From: Kribbella voronezhensis
GTDB taxonomy: Bacteria; Actinomycetota; Actinomycetes; Propionibacteriales; Kribbellaceae
Direction: 5' to 3'
Assembly: GCF_004365175.1 (NCBI RefSeq)
Contig: NZ_SOCE01000002.1
Coordinates: 1,364,001 to 1,428,000, forward strand
DNA length: 64,000 nucleotides
Both the position numbers and the translations under genes were made by a program. The notes beneath the pieces are model-generated. The model was not told the origin of the DNA, searched no databases, and saw nothing but the letters and a program-made list of their open reading frames with translations. This document shows, piece by piece, positions 18,859 to 26,852 of this stretch. Every line of letters starts with the position of its first letter. Position 1 is the first letter of the stretch.

Positions 18859-19476
18859 TCAGACGACTGGGCGTTTGGCGGGTTTGCGGTCGTCGGCGAG
18901 AACCCATGCGGCCAGGATGCCGGCGATCCCGCCGAACAGGTGGCCCTGCCAGGAGATGCCGTCCTGCGGAAGCAGGCCGCCGAGCAACGCGCTGCCCCAG
19001 ACGATCACGACGACGACGCCGATCGCGACCTGGCCGAGGCGCCGGTTGAAGATGCCGCGCGCGATCAGATACGCGGCGTACCCGAAGACGAGGCCGCTCG
19101 CGCCGATCGTGATCGTGTGCGGCGGTGAGATCAGCCAGGTGCCGAATCCGCCGATCGTCGTGACGATCGCGGTCACCGAGAACAGCCGCAGCGCGCCGCT
19201 GACCGCGATGATCGCGCCCAGCGTGACGAGCGGCAGCGTGTTCGAGATCAGGTGACCGAAGCCGAGGTGCAGGAACGGCGCGGTGAGGATGCCGAAGAGC
19301 CCGTCCGGTTCGCGGGCGATGATCCCGTACCGGTCGAGGCGGCCGTGCAACGCCGTGTCGACGACCTCGCTGAGCCACATCAGCCCGACGAGTACGACCA
19401 GCAGCTTGATCCCGCTGCTGATCCGGGCGGCGTCGACGGCGCTGCCCTTCCTCCGGGCCGGAGTCTGGAAGCTCAT
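18859..19476 (-). CDS. Rhomboid-family intramembrane serine protease
   Basis: A 205-residue protein with six predicted membrane segments. The catalytic Ser is S127 in TIGASGLVFGY and the His is H179 in WQGHLFGGIAG. The conserved HLISN (H75, N79) that stabilises the oxyanion is present. It cleaves transmembrane substrates within the bilayer; natural substrates are unknown. The N-terminus is short and basic. It is divergent from the Cmx-type exporter gene. Confidence 0.92.
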   Translation of the reverse strand: MSFQTPARRKGSAVDAARISSGIKLLVVLVGLMWLSEVVDTALHGRLDRYGIIAREPDGLFGILTAPFLHLGFGHLISNTLPLVTLGAIIAVSGALRLFSVTAIVTTIGGFGTWLISPPHTITIGASGLVFGYAAYLIARGIFNRRLGQVAIGVVVVIVWGSALLGGLLPQDGISWQGHLFGGIAGILAAWVLADDRKPAKRPVV

Positions 19477-19756
19477 GTCTCAACGATGCCCGATCCGGCC
19501 AACCCCCGGCACCTCGGCCAGCGTTTCCGCCGATCGCTGGCGTGAGTTTGTCCACAGGTCTGAGACACGACCGGCACGACCGGGCGATCGTGCGTCACAA
19601 TGGGTGTTCCGCAGGTGGCGCGGCGTGACCGTGGTGGCTGGGGGCCGGGTTCGCGCCGGGGATCGCGGGCCGAAGGAGGAATCGACAAGGGGAACCGGGA
19701 GGGGCGGGCCGCGCCTGCGCAGACCGCCGTACGACCGGATTTTGGGGGGAATCGCG
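19477..19756. other. 280-bp divergent intergenic region without a gene
   Basis: It separates the rhomboid gene (minus) and the MFS exporter gene (plus) and must hold both promoters. A strong AAGGAGGA at about 19673-19680 is followed by no ATG, GTG or TTG at a usable distance. The frame of the exporter is open through most of the region but has no family match before ATG 19757. I looked for a chloramphenicol-type attenuator leader peptide and saw none that is convincing. Confidence 0.5.
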
Positions 19757-20974
19757 ATGCCGATCGCCGTGTACGTCCTGGGGCTGGCCATCTTCGCCCA
19801 GGGCACGTCCGAGCTCATGCTGGCCGGCCTGCTGCCCGACATCGCCATCGATCTCCAGGTGTCGATCCCGGCCGCGGGTCTGCTGATCTCCGCCTTCGCC
19901 CTCGGCATGCTGGTCGGCGCGCCGGTGCTGGCGGTGGTGACGTTGCGCTGGCCCCGGCGTACGGCGCTGCTCCTGTTCCTCGCGATCTTCGCGTTGACCC
20001 ACGTGGCCGGTGCGCTGACACCGAACTACGACGTGCTGCTGGCGACCCGGGTGGTAGGTGCGTTCGTGTACGCCGGGTTCTGGGCGGTCGCCGCCGTCAC
20101 CGCGGTGGGCCTCGTCCCCCGCAACAGCCGGGCCAAGGCGATGAGCGTGGTGGCCGGCGGTCTCACGATCGCCACCATCGTCGGTCTGCCCGCCGGGACC
20201 GTGATCGGACAGCACCTCGGCTGGCGCGCGGCGTTCTGGGCCGTCGCCGGATTGTCGCTGCTGGCGATGGCGGGCGTGCTGGTGACGATCCCCGGCGGCA
20301 GCCCCGACCCGGACAGCGCTCCGCACCTGCGCTCGGAGATCCGGGCGATGGCCAACCCACGGCTGTGGCTGTCCTACGCGACGACCGCGCTGGTCACCGC
20401 CGCGATCCTGGTCATCTTCAGCTACTTCGCTCCCCTGCTGACCGAGGCGACAGGCCTGCGACCAGGTGCCGTTCCCGCCGTGCTGGCCCTGTACGGGGTG
20501 GGCTCATTGATCGGGATCACGATCGGCGGCCGTACGGCGGACGCCACTCCGTTCCGCACCTTGTCGGTCGGGATCGGCGGGCTGGTCGTGCTCTCGGCCG
20601 CGCTCGCGCTGTGGGCCGGGACCCCGGTGGTGGCGATCGTGACGATCTTCCTGCTCGGCGGCTTCGGCTTCGCGGTCAACCCGGCGCTGAACGCCCGGGT
20701 GTTCAGCCTGTCCGGGCAGGCGCCGACCTTCGCGACGGCGATCAACTTCTCCTCGTTCAACGTCGGCATCACCATCGGCCCGTGGCTCGGCGGCCTGGCG
20801 ATCGACGCCGGCGCCGGCTACCCCGCGCTCGGCTGGATCGCCGTCGCGCTCGCTTCGGTTGCCCTCGGCACCGTGGTACTGGCCGCCCTTCTCCCGACCC
20901 GGCCCCTCCACCCGAGCGACCCGATCCGCACGGCCCCAGTACCAACCACTGCCGTCATCGATCAAGAGACCTGA
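19757..20974 (+). CDS. MFS drug exporter, Cmx/CmrA chloramphenicol-efflux type
   Basis: A 405-residue DHA1-type major facilitator with 12 membrane helices. The N-terminus MPIAVYVLGLAIFAQGTSEL, LVGAPVLAVVTLRWPRR (motif A region) and RVVGAFVYAGFWAV match the Cmx/CmrA group, which exports chloramphenicol and florfenicol by proton antiport. ATG 19757 follows a GGGGGGA RBS. Resistance is a prediction; many actinomycete chromosomal members have not been tested. It is convergent with the APC permease (10-bp gap). Confidence 0.85.
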   Translation: MPIAVYVLGLAIFAQGTSELMLAGLLPDIAIDLQVSIPAAGLLISAFALGMLVGAPVLAVVTLRWPRRTALLLFLAIFALTHVAGALTPNYDVLLATRVVGAFVYAGFWAVAAVTAVGLVPRNSRAKAMSVVAGGLTIATIVGLPAGTVIGQHLGWRAAFWAVAGLSLLAMAGVLVTIPGGSPDPDSAPHLRSEIRAMANPRLWLSYATTALVTAAILVIFSYFAPLLTEATGLRPGAVPAVLALYGVGSLIGITIGGRTADATPFRTLSVGIGGLVVLSAALALWAGTPVVAIVTIFLLGGFGFAVNPALNARVFSLSGQAPTFATAINFSSFNVGITIGPWLGGLAIDAGAGYPALGWIAVALASVALGTVVLAALLPTRPLHPSDPIRTAPVPTTAVIDQET

Positions 20975-20984
20975 CGCCCTGCGG

Positions 20985-22397
20985 TCAATTGACCGGGCCG
21001 CTGGAGTCGAAGTGGCTCGGGTCGAAGTCGGCGGTGCGGTTGAAGACGTATTTGTTGAGCAGCCAGGTGATGGCCCAGAGGCCGACGCCGACGAGCATCA
21101 GCCAGCCGGCGATCTCGTAGTCGGCCGATGCACGGCCCGACAGTGGGCTGGCCAGGTAGACGCAGAGCACGACACCCAGCACCGGCAACACAGTCGGCGC
21201 GTGGAAGTGCTTGTGCTCGACGTGGTCGCGGCGCAGTACGAGCACGGCCACGTTGACGATCGCGAATACGCACAGCAGTAGGAACGCCGTCGTCCCGCCG
21301 AGCGCCGCCAGGTCGGCGTACCCGATCAGGAAGAACGCGAGCAGGGTGGTGAACAGGATCGCCACCCACGGCGTACGGCGCTTGTGCAGCACCCGTCCGA
21401 GCGGGCCAGGCAGGACCTTCTCGTGGGACATGCCGTAGAGCAGCCGGCTCGCCATCAGCATGTTGATCAAGGCGGAATTGGCGACCGCGAACATCGTGAT
21501 CCAGGCGAAGACCTGGAGCGGGAAACCGGGCGCGCCGGCCTGGATCACCTTGAGCAGCGGGGTCGCGCCCTTGTTCAGCTCGTCCGGCGGCACGAGGGCG
21601 ACGGCCGAGATCGCGACCAGGATGTAGATGACGCCGGTGATGCTCAGCCCGAGCAGCATGATCTTGGGGAAGATCTTGACCGGGTCCTTGGTCTCCTCGG
21701 CCATGTTCACCGAGTCCTCGAAGCCGACCATCGCGAAGAACGCGAGTGCCGTCGCCGCGGTGACCGCGCTGAACGGGGACTCGCCGTCCGGCGTACTGAA
21801 GTCGGTCAGCCGGGACGTGTCGCCGTCGCCGCCGGCCAGCGCCCAGGCGCCGACGCCGATCACGATCAGCAGGCCGCTCAGCTCGATCAGGGTCAGTACG
21901 ACGTTGGCCTTGACGCTCTCGCCGACGCCACGAAGGTTGACCAGGGCAATCAAGGCCATGAAGGCCAGTGCGGTGAGCATCAGGATCGATCCGTGCGAGG
22001 AGTCGATCTGCACCGCCTTGAAGAAGTTCTCCGAGAACGCCTTCGACGCACTCGACGCCGAGGTCAGCCCGGAGCACATCACCGCGAAGGTGAGCAGGAA
22101 GGTGAGGAAGTGGATCCCGAACGCCTTGTGCGTGTAGACCGCCGCGCCACCGGCCTTCGGGTACTTCGTGACGAGCTCCAGGTAGCTCGTTGCCGTCAGC
22201 ATCGCGACCACGAAGGCGCACAGGAACGGCAGCCACACGGCCCCGCCGACCTCACCGGCGACCTTGCCGGTCAACGCGTACACCCCGGTGCCGAGGATGT
22301 CGCCGACGACGAACAGCAGCAACAGCCCAGGGCCCATCACCCGCTTCAGTTCGGGGCGGTCCTCGGTCGTAGTTGCTGCACTCGAGCTCTCGCTCAT
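20985..22397 (-). CDS. APC-family amino acid permease
   Basis: A 470-residue transporter starting at ATG 22397, preceded by AGGAGG. It has about 12 membrane helices. The first helix carries the family GVYALTGKVAGEVGGAVWLPFL segment with the G-x-G substrate-binding break (GDILGTGVYALTG). The frame stays open far upstream, but that region lies on the divergent DUF389 gene. It probably imports an amino acid or polyamine by proton symport; specificity is open. Its start is only 27 bp from the start of the divergent DUF389 gene. Confidence 0.88.
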   Translation of the reverse strand: MSESSSAATTTEDRPELKRVMGPGLLLLFVVGDILGTGVYALTGKVAGEVGGAVWLPFLCAFVVAMLTATSYLELVTKYPKAGGAAVYTHKAFGIHFLTFLLTFAVMCSGLTSASSASKAFSENFFKAVQIDSSHGSILMLTALAFMALIALVNLRGVGESVKANVVLTLIELSGLLIVIGVGAWALAGGDGDTSRLTDFSTPDGESPFSAVTAATALAFFAMVGFEDSVNMAEETKDPVKIFPKIMLLGLSITGVIYILVAISAVALVPPDELNKGATPLLKVIQAGAPGFPLQVFAWITMFAVANSALINMLMASRLLYGMSHEKVLPGPLGRVLHKRRTPWVAILFTTLLAFFLIGYADLAALGGTTAFLLLCVFAIVNVAVLVLRRDHVEHKHFHAPTVLPVLGVVLCVYLASPLSGRASADYEIAGWLMLVGVGLWAITWLLNKYVFNRTADFDPSHFDSSGPVN

Positions 22398-22424
22398 CCT
22401 GCCTCCTGCGACGATGGGGCGGTG

Positions 22425-23414
22425 ATGCATCTTCGTCTCATCGTGCCATCGGACCGGTCGACCCGCGTGCTGAACGCGCTCGTGGACGATGCCCGGGTGA
22501 CCAGCATCGTGCTGCTGCCCGGCGCTGCGCACCGACCGGCCGGCGACGTCCTGGAATGCGACGTCACCCGGGAGGCGACCTCCGACGTCCTGTCCTGGTT
22601 GAAGATCCAAGGCCTGTACGACGAAGGGTCGGTCGCGGTGACCGAGGTCGGCGCCACGCCGTCGCGCAACGCCAGAGCCGCCGAGGAGGCCGCGCCCGGC
22701 GCACCCGACGACGCGGTGATCTGGGACGCCGTCGTGGACCAGGCGTACAACGAGACGAGCGGTTCCTGGGTCTACTACACGTTCCTGACCCTGGCCACGA
22801 TGATCGCGTCCGTTGCCGTCGTCACCGATTCGTCGATCCTGGTGGTGGGCGCGATGGTGGTCGGCCCGGAGTTCGGCGTGGTCGCCGCCCTGGCGGTCGG
22901 TCTCGCCCTGCGCAGACACGGACTGAGCATCCGGGCAGTAGTGCTGCTGCTCAAGGGATTCCTGCTGGCCATCGCCGTCACAGCGCTCGCGGCGTTGCTC
23001 GCGAGGGCCGTCGGCTGGGTCGACACCGCGGCTGTGACCGCGGCCCGGCCGTTGACGGGCTTCATCTGGCGACCCGATCGATGGTCGGCGGTCGTCGCCG
23101 TACTGGCCGGCTGTGCGGGAGTGCTGTCGCAAACAGCCGGCCGCGCTAACGCACTGGTCGGCGTCTTCATCTCGGTCACGACCGTCCCGGCCGCGGGAGA
23201 CCTGGCGTTGTCGATGGCGCTGTGGGCACCCGGCCAGATCGGCGGGGCCGCCGCTCAGCTCGGGATCAACCTGGCCGGGATGACAATCGCGGGGGTGGTC
23301 ACGCTGATCCTGCAACGGCTGATCTGGCGTGCCTACCTGGCGCGGCGGCATCCGCCGAGCGCGAATCCCGCACAATTCGGTCAGGAGGACGGATGCTCGA
23401 ATCGGTCGGCGTAG
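22425..23414 (+). CDS. DUF389 (TIGR00341-like) membrane protein
   Basis: A 329-residue protein: an N-terminal soluble domain of about 100 residues (MHLRLIVPSDRSTRVLNAL) and about six membrane helices from residue 125 onwards. The family signature is YYTFLTLATMIASVAVVTDSSILVVGAMVVGPEFG. The function is unknown; homologues are sometimes called TIGR00341 hydrophobic domain proteins. ATG 22425 is used; an in-frame GTG sits one codon earlier. The promoter must overlap the divergent permease gene. The downstream regulator gene begins inside its last 22 bases. Confidence 0.87.
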   Translation: MHLRLIVPSDRSTRVLNALVDDARVTSIVLLPGAAHRPAGDVLECDVTREATSDVLSWLKIQGLYDEGSVAVTEVGATPSRNARAAEEAAPGAPDDAVIWDAVVDQAYNETSGSWVYYTFLTLATMIASVAVVTDSSILVVGAMVVGPEFGVVAALAVGLALRRHGLSIRAVVLLLKGFLLAIAVTALAALLARAVGWVDTAAVTAARPLTGFIWRPDRWSAVVAVLAGCAGVLSQTAGRANALVGVFISVTTVPAAGDLALSMALWAPGQIGGAAAQLGINLAGMTIAGVVTLILQRLIWRAYLARRHPPSANPAQFGQEDGCSNRSA

Positions 23415-24340
23415 AACCGCCCGATGAAGCGGCGTACCGGGCGTTGCTCTCAGCGCCGGGCTGCAGCGTCGCGGACCTTGCCAAGCGGCTCGCACGCGAC
23501 GAACAAGACGTGTGGGCCACGGTAGGACGGCTGGAGAAGCTCGGCCTGCTCACGACCACCACCGAGCAACCCGTGCGCCTGCTGCCGACGCGACCGGACG
23601 TCGCCGTCGACGCACTGGTCGCCGTACGCCGTGCCGAACTCGACCGGGTGCGCGCCGAAGCGCGGGTACTCGTCTCGGAGTTGCGCGCCGAGGAACGCCA
23701 CCGGCCGGAGAACCTGGTCGAGGTGATCGTCGGCCAGGAAGCGATCGCGGCCCGCTTCGCCCAACTGCTCGACAAGACCCGCGAGCAACTGCTCGTCCTC
23801 GACCGGCCGCCGTACGCCGCCGAGATCGAGAAGTCCGACGCCAGCGTGCGCGACCTGCTGCGCGAAGGCGTGGTCATCCGCGGCATCTACTCCCCCGACT
23901 CGCTGGACGTGCCGGGCGGGATCGACGAGGCGTACAGCGCGGCCGATGCCGGTGAGAGCTCTCGAGTGCATCCGCGGGTGCCGATGAAGCTCGCGGTGTT
24001 CGACCGTACGGCGGCGTTGCTGCCGCTCGCCGTGGAGGAGTTGGTCGACAGCGCGCTCGTGGTTCACCCGTCCGCTTTGCTGGATGCGTTGACCGAGATG
24101 TTCTGGCTGCTGTGGGACCAGGCCGTGCCAGTGGTGCCGGCCAGTCTCGACCCACTCGAGGCGCGGCTGATGACACTGCTCGCGGCCGGGTTCAAGGACG
24201 ACGCGATCGCGCGTCACCTCGCACTGAGCAGCCGCACGGTCGGCCGCCGCGTCGCCGAACTGATGGACACCCTCGGCGCCCGCACCCGCTTCCAAGCCGG
24301 CATCCACGCCCAGCGCCGCCATCTCCTCGACGACGCCTAG
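23393..24340 (+). CDS. LuxR-type regulator with TrmB-like N-terminal domain
   Basis: A 315-residue protein from ATG 23393, preceded by AGGAGGA. The N-terminal winged helix (about 15-60: YRALLSAPGCSVADLAKRLARDEQDVWATVGRLEKLGLL) resembles TrmB. The middle has a PLD-like sensor region (LLREGVVIRGIYSPDSL, about 155-175). The C-terminus is a LuxR HTH (about 255-310: LLAAGFKDDAIARHLALSSRTVGRRVAELMDTLGARTRFQAG). This TrmB-plus-LuxR arrangement is a common actinobacterial orphan regulator. It overlaps the DUF389 gene by 22 bp and is probably co-transcribed with it. Confidence 0.88.
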   Translation: MLESVGVEPPDEAAYRALLSAPGCSVADLAKRLARDEQDVWATVGRLEKLGLLTTTTEQPVRLLPTRPDVAVDALVAVRRAELDRVRAEARVLVSELRAEERHRPENLVEVIVGQEAIAARFAQLLDKTREQLLVLDRPPYAAEIEKSDASVRDLLREGVVIRGIYSPDSLDVPGGIDEAYSAADAGESSRVHPRVPMKLAVFDRTAALLPLAVEELVDSALVVHPSALLDALTEMFWLLWDQAVPVVPASLDPLEARLMTLLAAGFKDDAIARHLALSSRTVGRRVAELMDTLGARTRFQAGIHAQRRHLLDDA

Positions 24341-24348
24341 GCAAGGGA

Positions 24349-24978
24349 TCAGCAGGCGGCGAGCATGCCTTGCAGCGCGGTCTTCTCGGCGGACTGCAGC
24401 GAGAGGTGGTAGGTGTACTTCACCCAGATCCACTCGCGGGCATAGATGCAGTGGACCGACGCGTTCGGCGGTTGCCACGAAGCGGGGTCCTGGTCGCCCT
24501 TGGAGCGGTTGCTCGAGGCGGAGACCGCGATCAGTTGCGCGATGGTGAGGTTGTTCGCGAGCTCTTCGCGCTTGGCCGTGGTCCACGTGTTCGCACCGGA
24601 CTTCCAGGCCTCGGCCAGCGGGACGATGTGGTCGATGTCGACCGCGGAGTCGTCGGTGAGGTAGACGGCGTCGTACACGCTGTACCACTTGCCGGCGGTC
24701 GGCTCGCAGTTGCTGTCGACGGTGACTCCGGTGCCGTCCCGTTTCAGTACTTCGTCCCGGGTGTCGCAGGTGCCGGAGACCGTGTGCCAATGCGGAAACA
24801 GGTCGCGGCTGTAGCCGGTGGTGGAGCCTTCGGCTTTCACTGTCAGACTCGCGAGCTGCGTCGCCGCAGTACTGGCCGAGGGCGGCGTGGGTGGATAGGC
24901 CAGTGCCGGACCGGCACCGAGAACCATCGTGGTGAGTGTGGCGAGAGCGGTAAGCGTGCACACGAACAGACGACGCAT
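24349..24978 (-). CDS. Secreted HNH-family endonuclease
   Basis: A 209-residue protein with a Sec signal peptide (residues 1-27, cut after ALA). The nuclease core of the DUF1524/GmrSD-type HNH group is DIDHIVPLAEAWKSGA with H117, then SSNRSKGDQDPASW with N157 and K160. Four conserved cysteines suggest disulfides outside the cell. Such nucleases degrade extracellular DNA, perhaps for nutrient recovery or competition. ATG 24978. No immunity gene is adjacent, which fits a scavenging rather than a toxin role, by inference. Confidence 0.9.
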   Translation of the reverse strand: MRRLFVCTLTALATLTTMVLGAGPALAYPPTPPSASTAATQLASLTVKAEGSTTGYSRDLFPHWHTVSGTCDTRDEVLKRDGTGVTVDSNCEPTAGKWYSVYDAVYLTDDSAVDIDHIVPLAEAWKSGANTWTTAKREELANNLTIAQLIAVSASSNRSKGDQDPASWQPPNASVHCIYAREWIWVKYTYHLSLQSAEKTALQGMLAAC

Positions 24979-25086
24979 CTTCAGGCCTCCGAGGTTGGGC
25001 GGTGCCCCCCTGACGAACTGCGCTGCCTAAGCCTTCCCCGCCGGGCCGGTGCCGAAAACCACTGACCGGTGAATGCCTGGTGAAGG

Positions 25087-25854
25087 TCAGTCGTGTTCCA
25101 CCACGGTCAGCGTCCAGCCTGCGCTCGACCGTTCGAGTTCGGCGTTCCAGCGCTCCGAGATCAGTTTGTGGAGCGCTTTCGGTGTTCCCGGATCCTTGCC
25201 GGACTCCAGCAGGTGCCGGGCGACCAGGCCGCGCGTGTGTTTCGCGTTGTGGGAGACCACGGATCGCACTCCCCCGCGTTCGCGGACGACGGAGACCGCG
25301 ACCCACTTGGCCGCGTGGTCCCCGGTCGGCCGCCACGCCGCCGCGTAGGTCGACGACCGGCAGTCGACGATCATCGAGCCGGCCGCCGCGGCGTCGAGCG
25401 ACGCCGACAGCGGATCGCGCCATACCGATGCGAGCGGCCCCAGCCCGGGCAGCGTCGTACCCATCGACAGCCGGTACGGCGGTACGCGATCCGCCATCCG
25501 CAAGGCACCCCAGGCCGCGGACACCACCAGCAACCGCGCCCCGGCCCGCCGCTTGGAGCCGGGCGGCAACGTGGCATACCCGAGCGCGTCGTACAGCACA
25601 CCGGAGTACAACTCGGACACCGGCACGGCGGGCTCGGTCCGCCACCGGACGTTCCGCTCGACCTCCTGCGACAGCGAGGGCCCGACCCCCAGTACCCCGT
25701 ACGCGTCGCTCGAGGCGCTCACCTTGGCCAGCAAGTCCAGCACGGTCTCGCGGACCTCGTTGAGCTCCGGGAACGACAGCGTCGGCAGGTCGACCGCCTT
25801 GCCGCGGGAGCGACCCGTCTTGCCTTCGGACGGCGGCAGCAGAATCAGTGTCAC
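25087..25854 (-). CDS. yaaA: YaaA-family (DUF328) peroxide-stress protein
   Basis: A 255-residue protein. The GTG start at 25854 is preferred because it gives the family N-terminus TLILLPPSEGKTGRSRG. YaaA proteins bind DNA and limit Fenton damage by lowering free intracellular iron during peroxide stress in enterobacteria. The core segments FPELNEVRETVLDLL, YSGVLYDALGYATLPP and the C-terminal region with VVSHNAKHTRGLVARHLL are present. It overlaps the stop of the aldo/keto reductase gene by four bases (GTGA), so it is translated from the same mRNA. Confidence 0.88.
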   Translation of the reverse strand: MTLILLPPSEGKTGRSRGKAVDLPTLSFPELNEVRETVLDLLAKVSASSDAYGVLGVGPSLSQEVERNVRWRTEPAVPVSELYSGVLYDALGYATLPPGSKRRAGARLLVVSAAWGALRMADRVPPYRLSMGTTLPGLGPLASVWRDPLSASLDAAAAGSMIVDCRSSTYAAAWRPTGDHAAKWVAVSVVRERGGVRSVVSHNAKHTRGLVARHLLESGKDPGTPKALHKLISERWNAELERSSAGWTLTVVEHD

Positions 25855-26795
25855 GTCAGTTCGTCCAGCGCGGCCAGATCCTGCGCGGTCGGACTCCACA
25901 GCCCGGCCGCGACGTTCTGCTCGACCTGCTCCGGGCTGGTGGCACCGGCGATCACCGACGCGACAGCCGGCTGAGCGGCCAGCCCACCGATGGCGACGTC
26001 GATCAGGGTGAGATCCCGCTCGGCCGCGAACGTCTCCAGCGCCTCGATCCGGTCGAAGTCGGCCTCGCTCAGCAACTCCGGCCGCGACGCCAGCCGGCTG
26101 CCCTCCGGAGCGGCCTGGCCTCGCTTGTACTTGCCCGTCAGCAGCCCGGACGCGAGCGGGAAGAACGGCAGTACACCGATGCCGAGGTGCTCGCAGGCCG
26201 GGATCAGCTCGTCCTCGACGTCGCGCTCGAGCAGGGAGTACTGGTTCTGCGCACTGATGAAGTGCTCGGAGCCGGCCGTCCGGGCGGTCCAGTCGGCGTC
26301 CACCACCTGCCAGCCGGCGAACTGCGAACTGCCGAGGTAGCGAACCTTGCCTTCGGCAACGAGCTCGGAGAGCGCGGCCAGGGTCTCCTCGATCGGCGTG
26401 ACCGGGTCGGGGAAGTGCAACTGGTACAGGTCGATCCAGTCCGTCCCGAGCCGCCGCAAGCTCGACTCGACCGCCTTGCGGATGTACCGCCGCGAGCCGC
26501 GCACGCCCCAGTCCGGACCGTTCGCACCGTGCATGTCGCCGCCGAACTTGGTCGCGATCACCACGTCACCGCGCCGCTTCCCGAGCGCCTGGCCGAGCAG
26601 TTCCTCGCTCGAGCCGTGCTCACCGGCATAGATGTCGGCAGTGTCGAAAAGGGTGATGCCCGCGTCGACCGCCGCGTTCACCACCGCGTCCGCCCGGTCC
26701 GCGCCCAGCCTGCGGCCGAGGTTGTTGCAACCCAGCCCGACCACGCTGACGGTCAGGCCGGAGTCGCCGAGCTGCCGGTACTCCATGTCGGTCAT
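25851..26795 (-). CDS. Aldo/keto reductase
   Basis: About 314 residues, taken from ATG 26795; ATG 26786 three codons on is an alternative, and a TTG two codons earlier is less likely. AKR motifs are YRQLGDSGLTVSVVGLGCNNLG, Asp/Tyr in ITLFDTADIYAGEHGSSEE, Lys in VVIATKFGGD, His in LYQLHFPDP and the cofactor segment SVIAGATSPEQVEQN. It is one of two AKRs in the window; they are not close copies. It is co-transcribed with yaaA, which would fit detoxification of reactive carbonyls under oxidative stress, an inference. Confidence 0.9.
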   Translation of the reverse strand: MTDMEYRQLGDSGLTVSVVGLGCNNLGRRLGADRADAVVNAAVDAGITLFDTADIYAGEHGSSEELLGQALGKRRGDVVIATKFGGDMHGANGPDWGVRGSRRYIRKAVESSLRRLGTDWIDLYQLHFPDPVTPIEETLAALSELVAEGKVRYLGSSQFAGWQVVDADWTARTAGSEHFISAQNQYSLLERDVEDELIPACEHLGIGVLPFFPLASGLLTGKYKRGQAAPEGSRLASRPELLSEADFDRIEALETFAAERDLTLIDVAIGGLAAQPAVASVIAGATSPEQVEQNVAAGLWSPTAQDLAALDELT

Positions 26796-26852
26796 GGGCA
26801 AACCTTATCGATGCCGCTGCCGTCGTCGACGATCACCGCATAGAGTGCGAGC

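Noticed and set aside
19600-19756. Chloramphenicol-type attenuator leader peptide upstream of the Cmx-like gene
   Set aside because: The AAGGAGGA at 19673-19680 has no usable start codon behind it and no sequestering stem with the exporter RBS was evident.
20985-23495. An 836-residue frame around the APC permease
   Set aside because: Everything before ATG 22397 is antisense to the DUF389 gene; a strong RBS marks ATG 22397.
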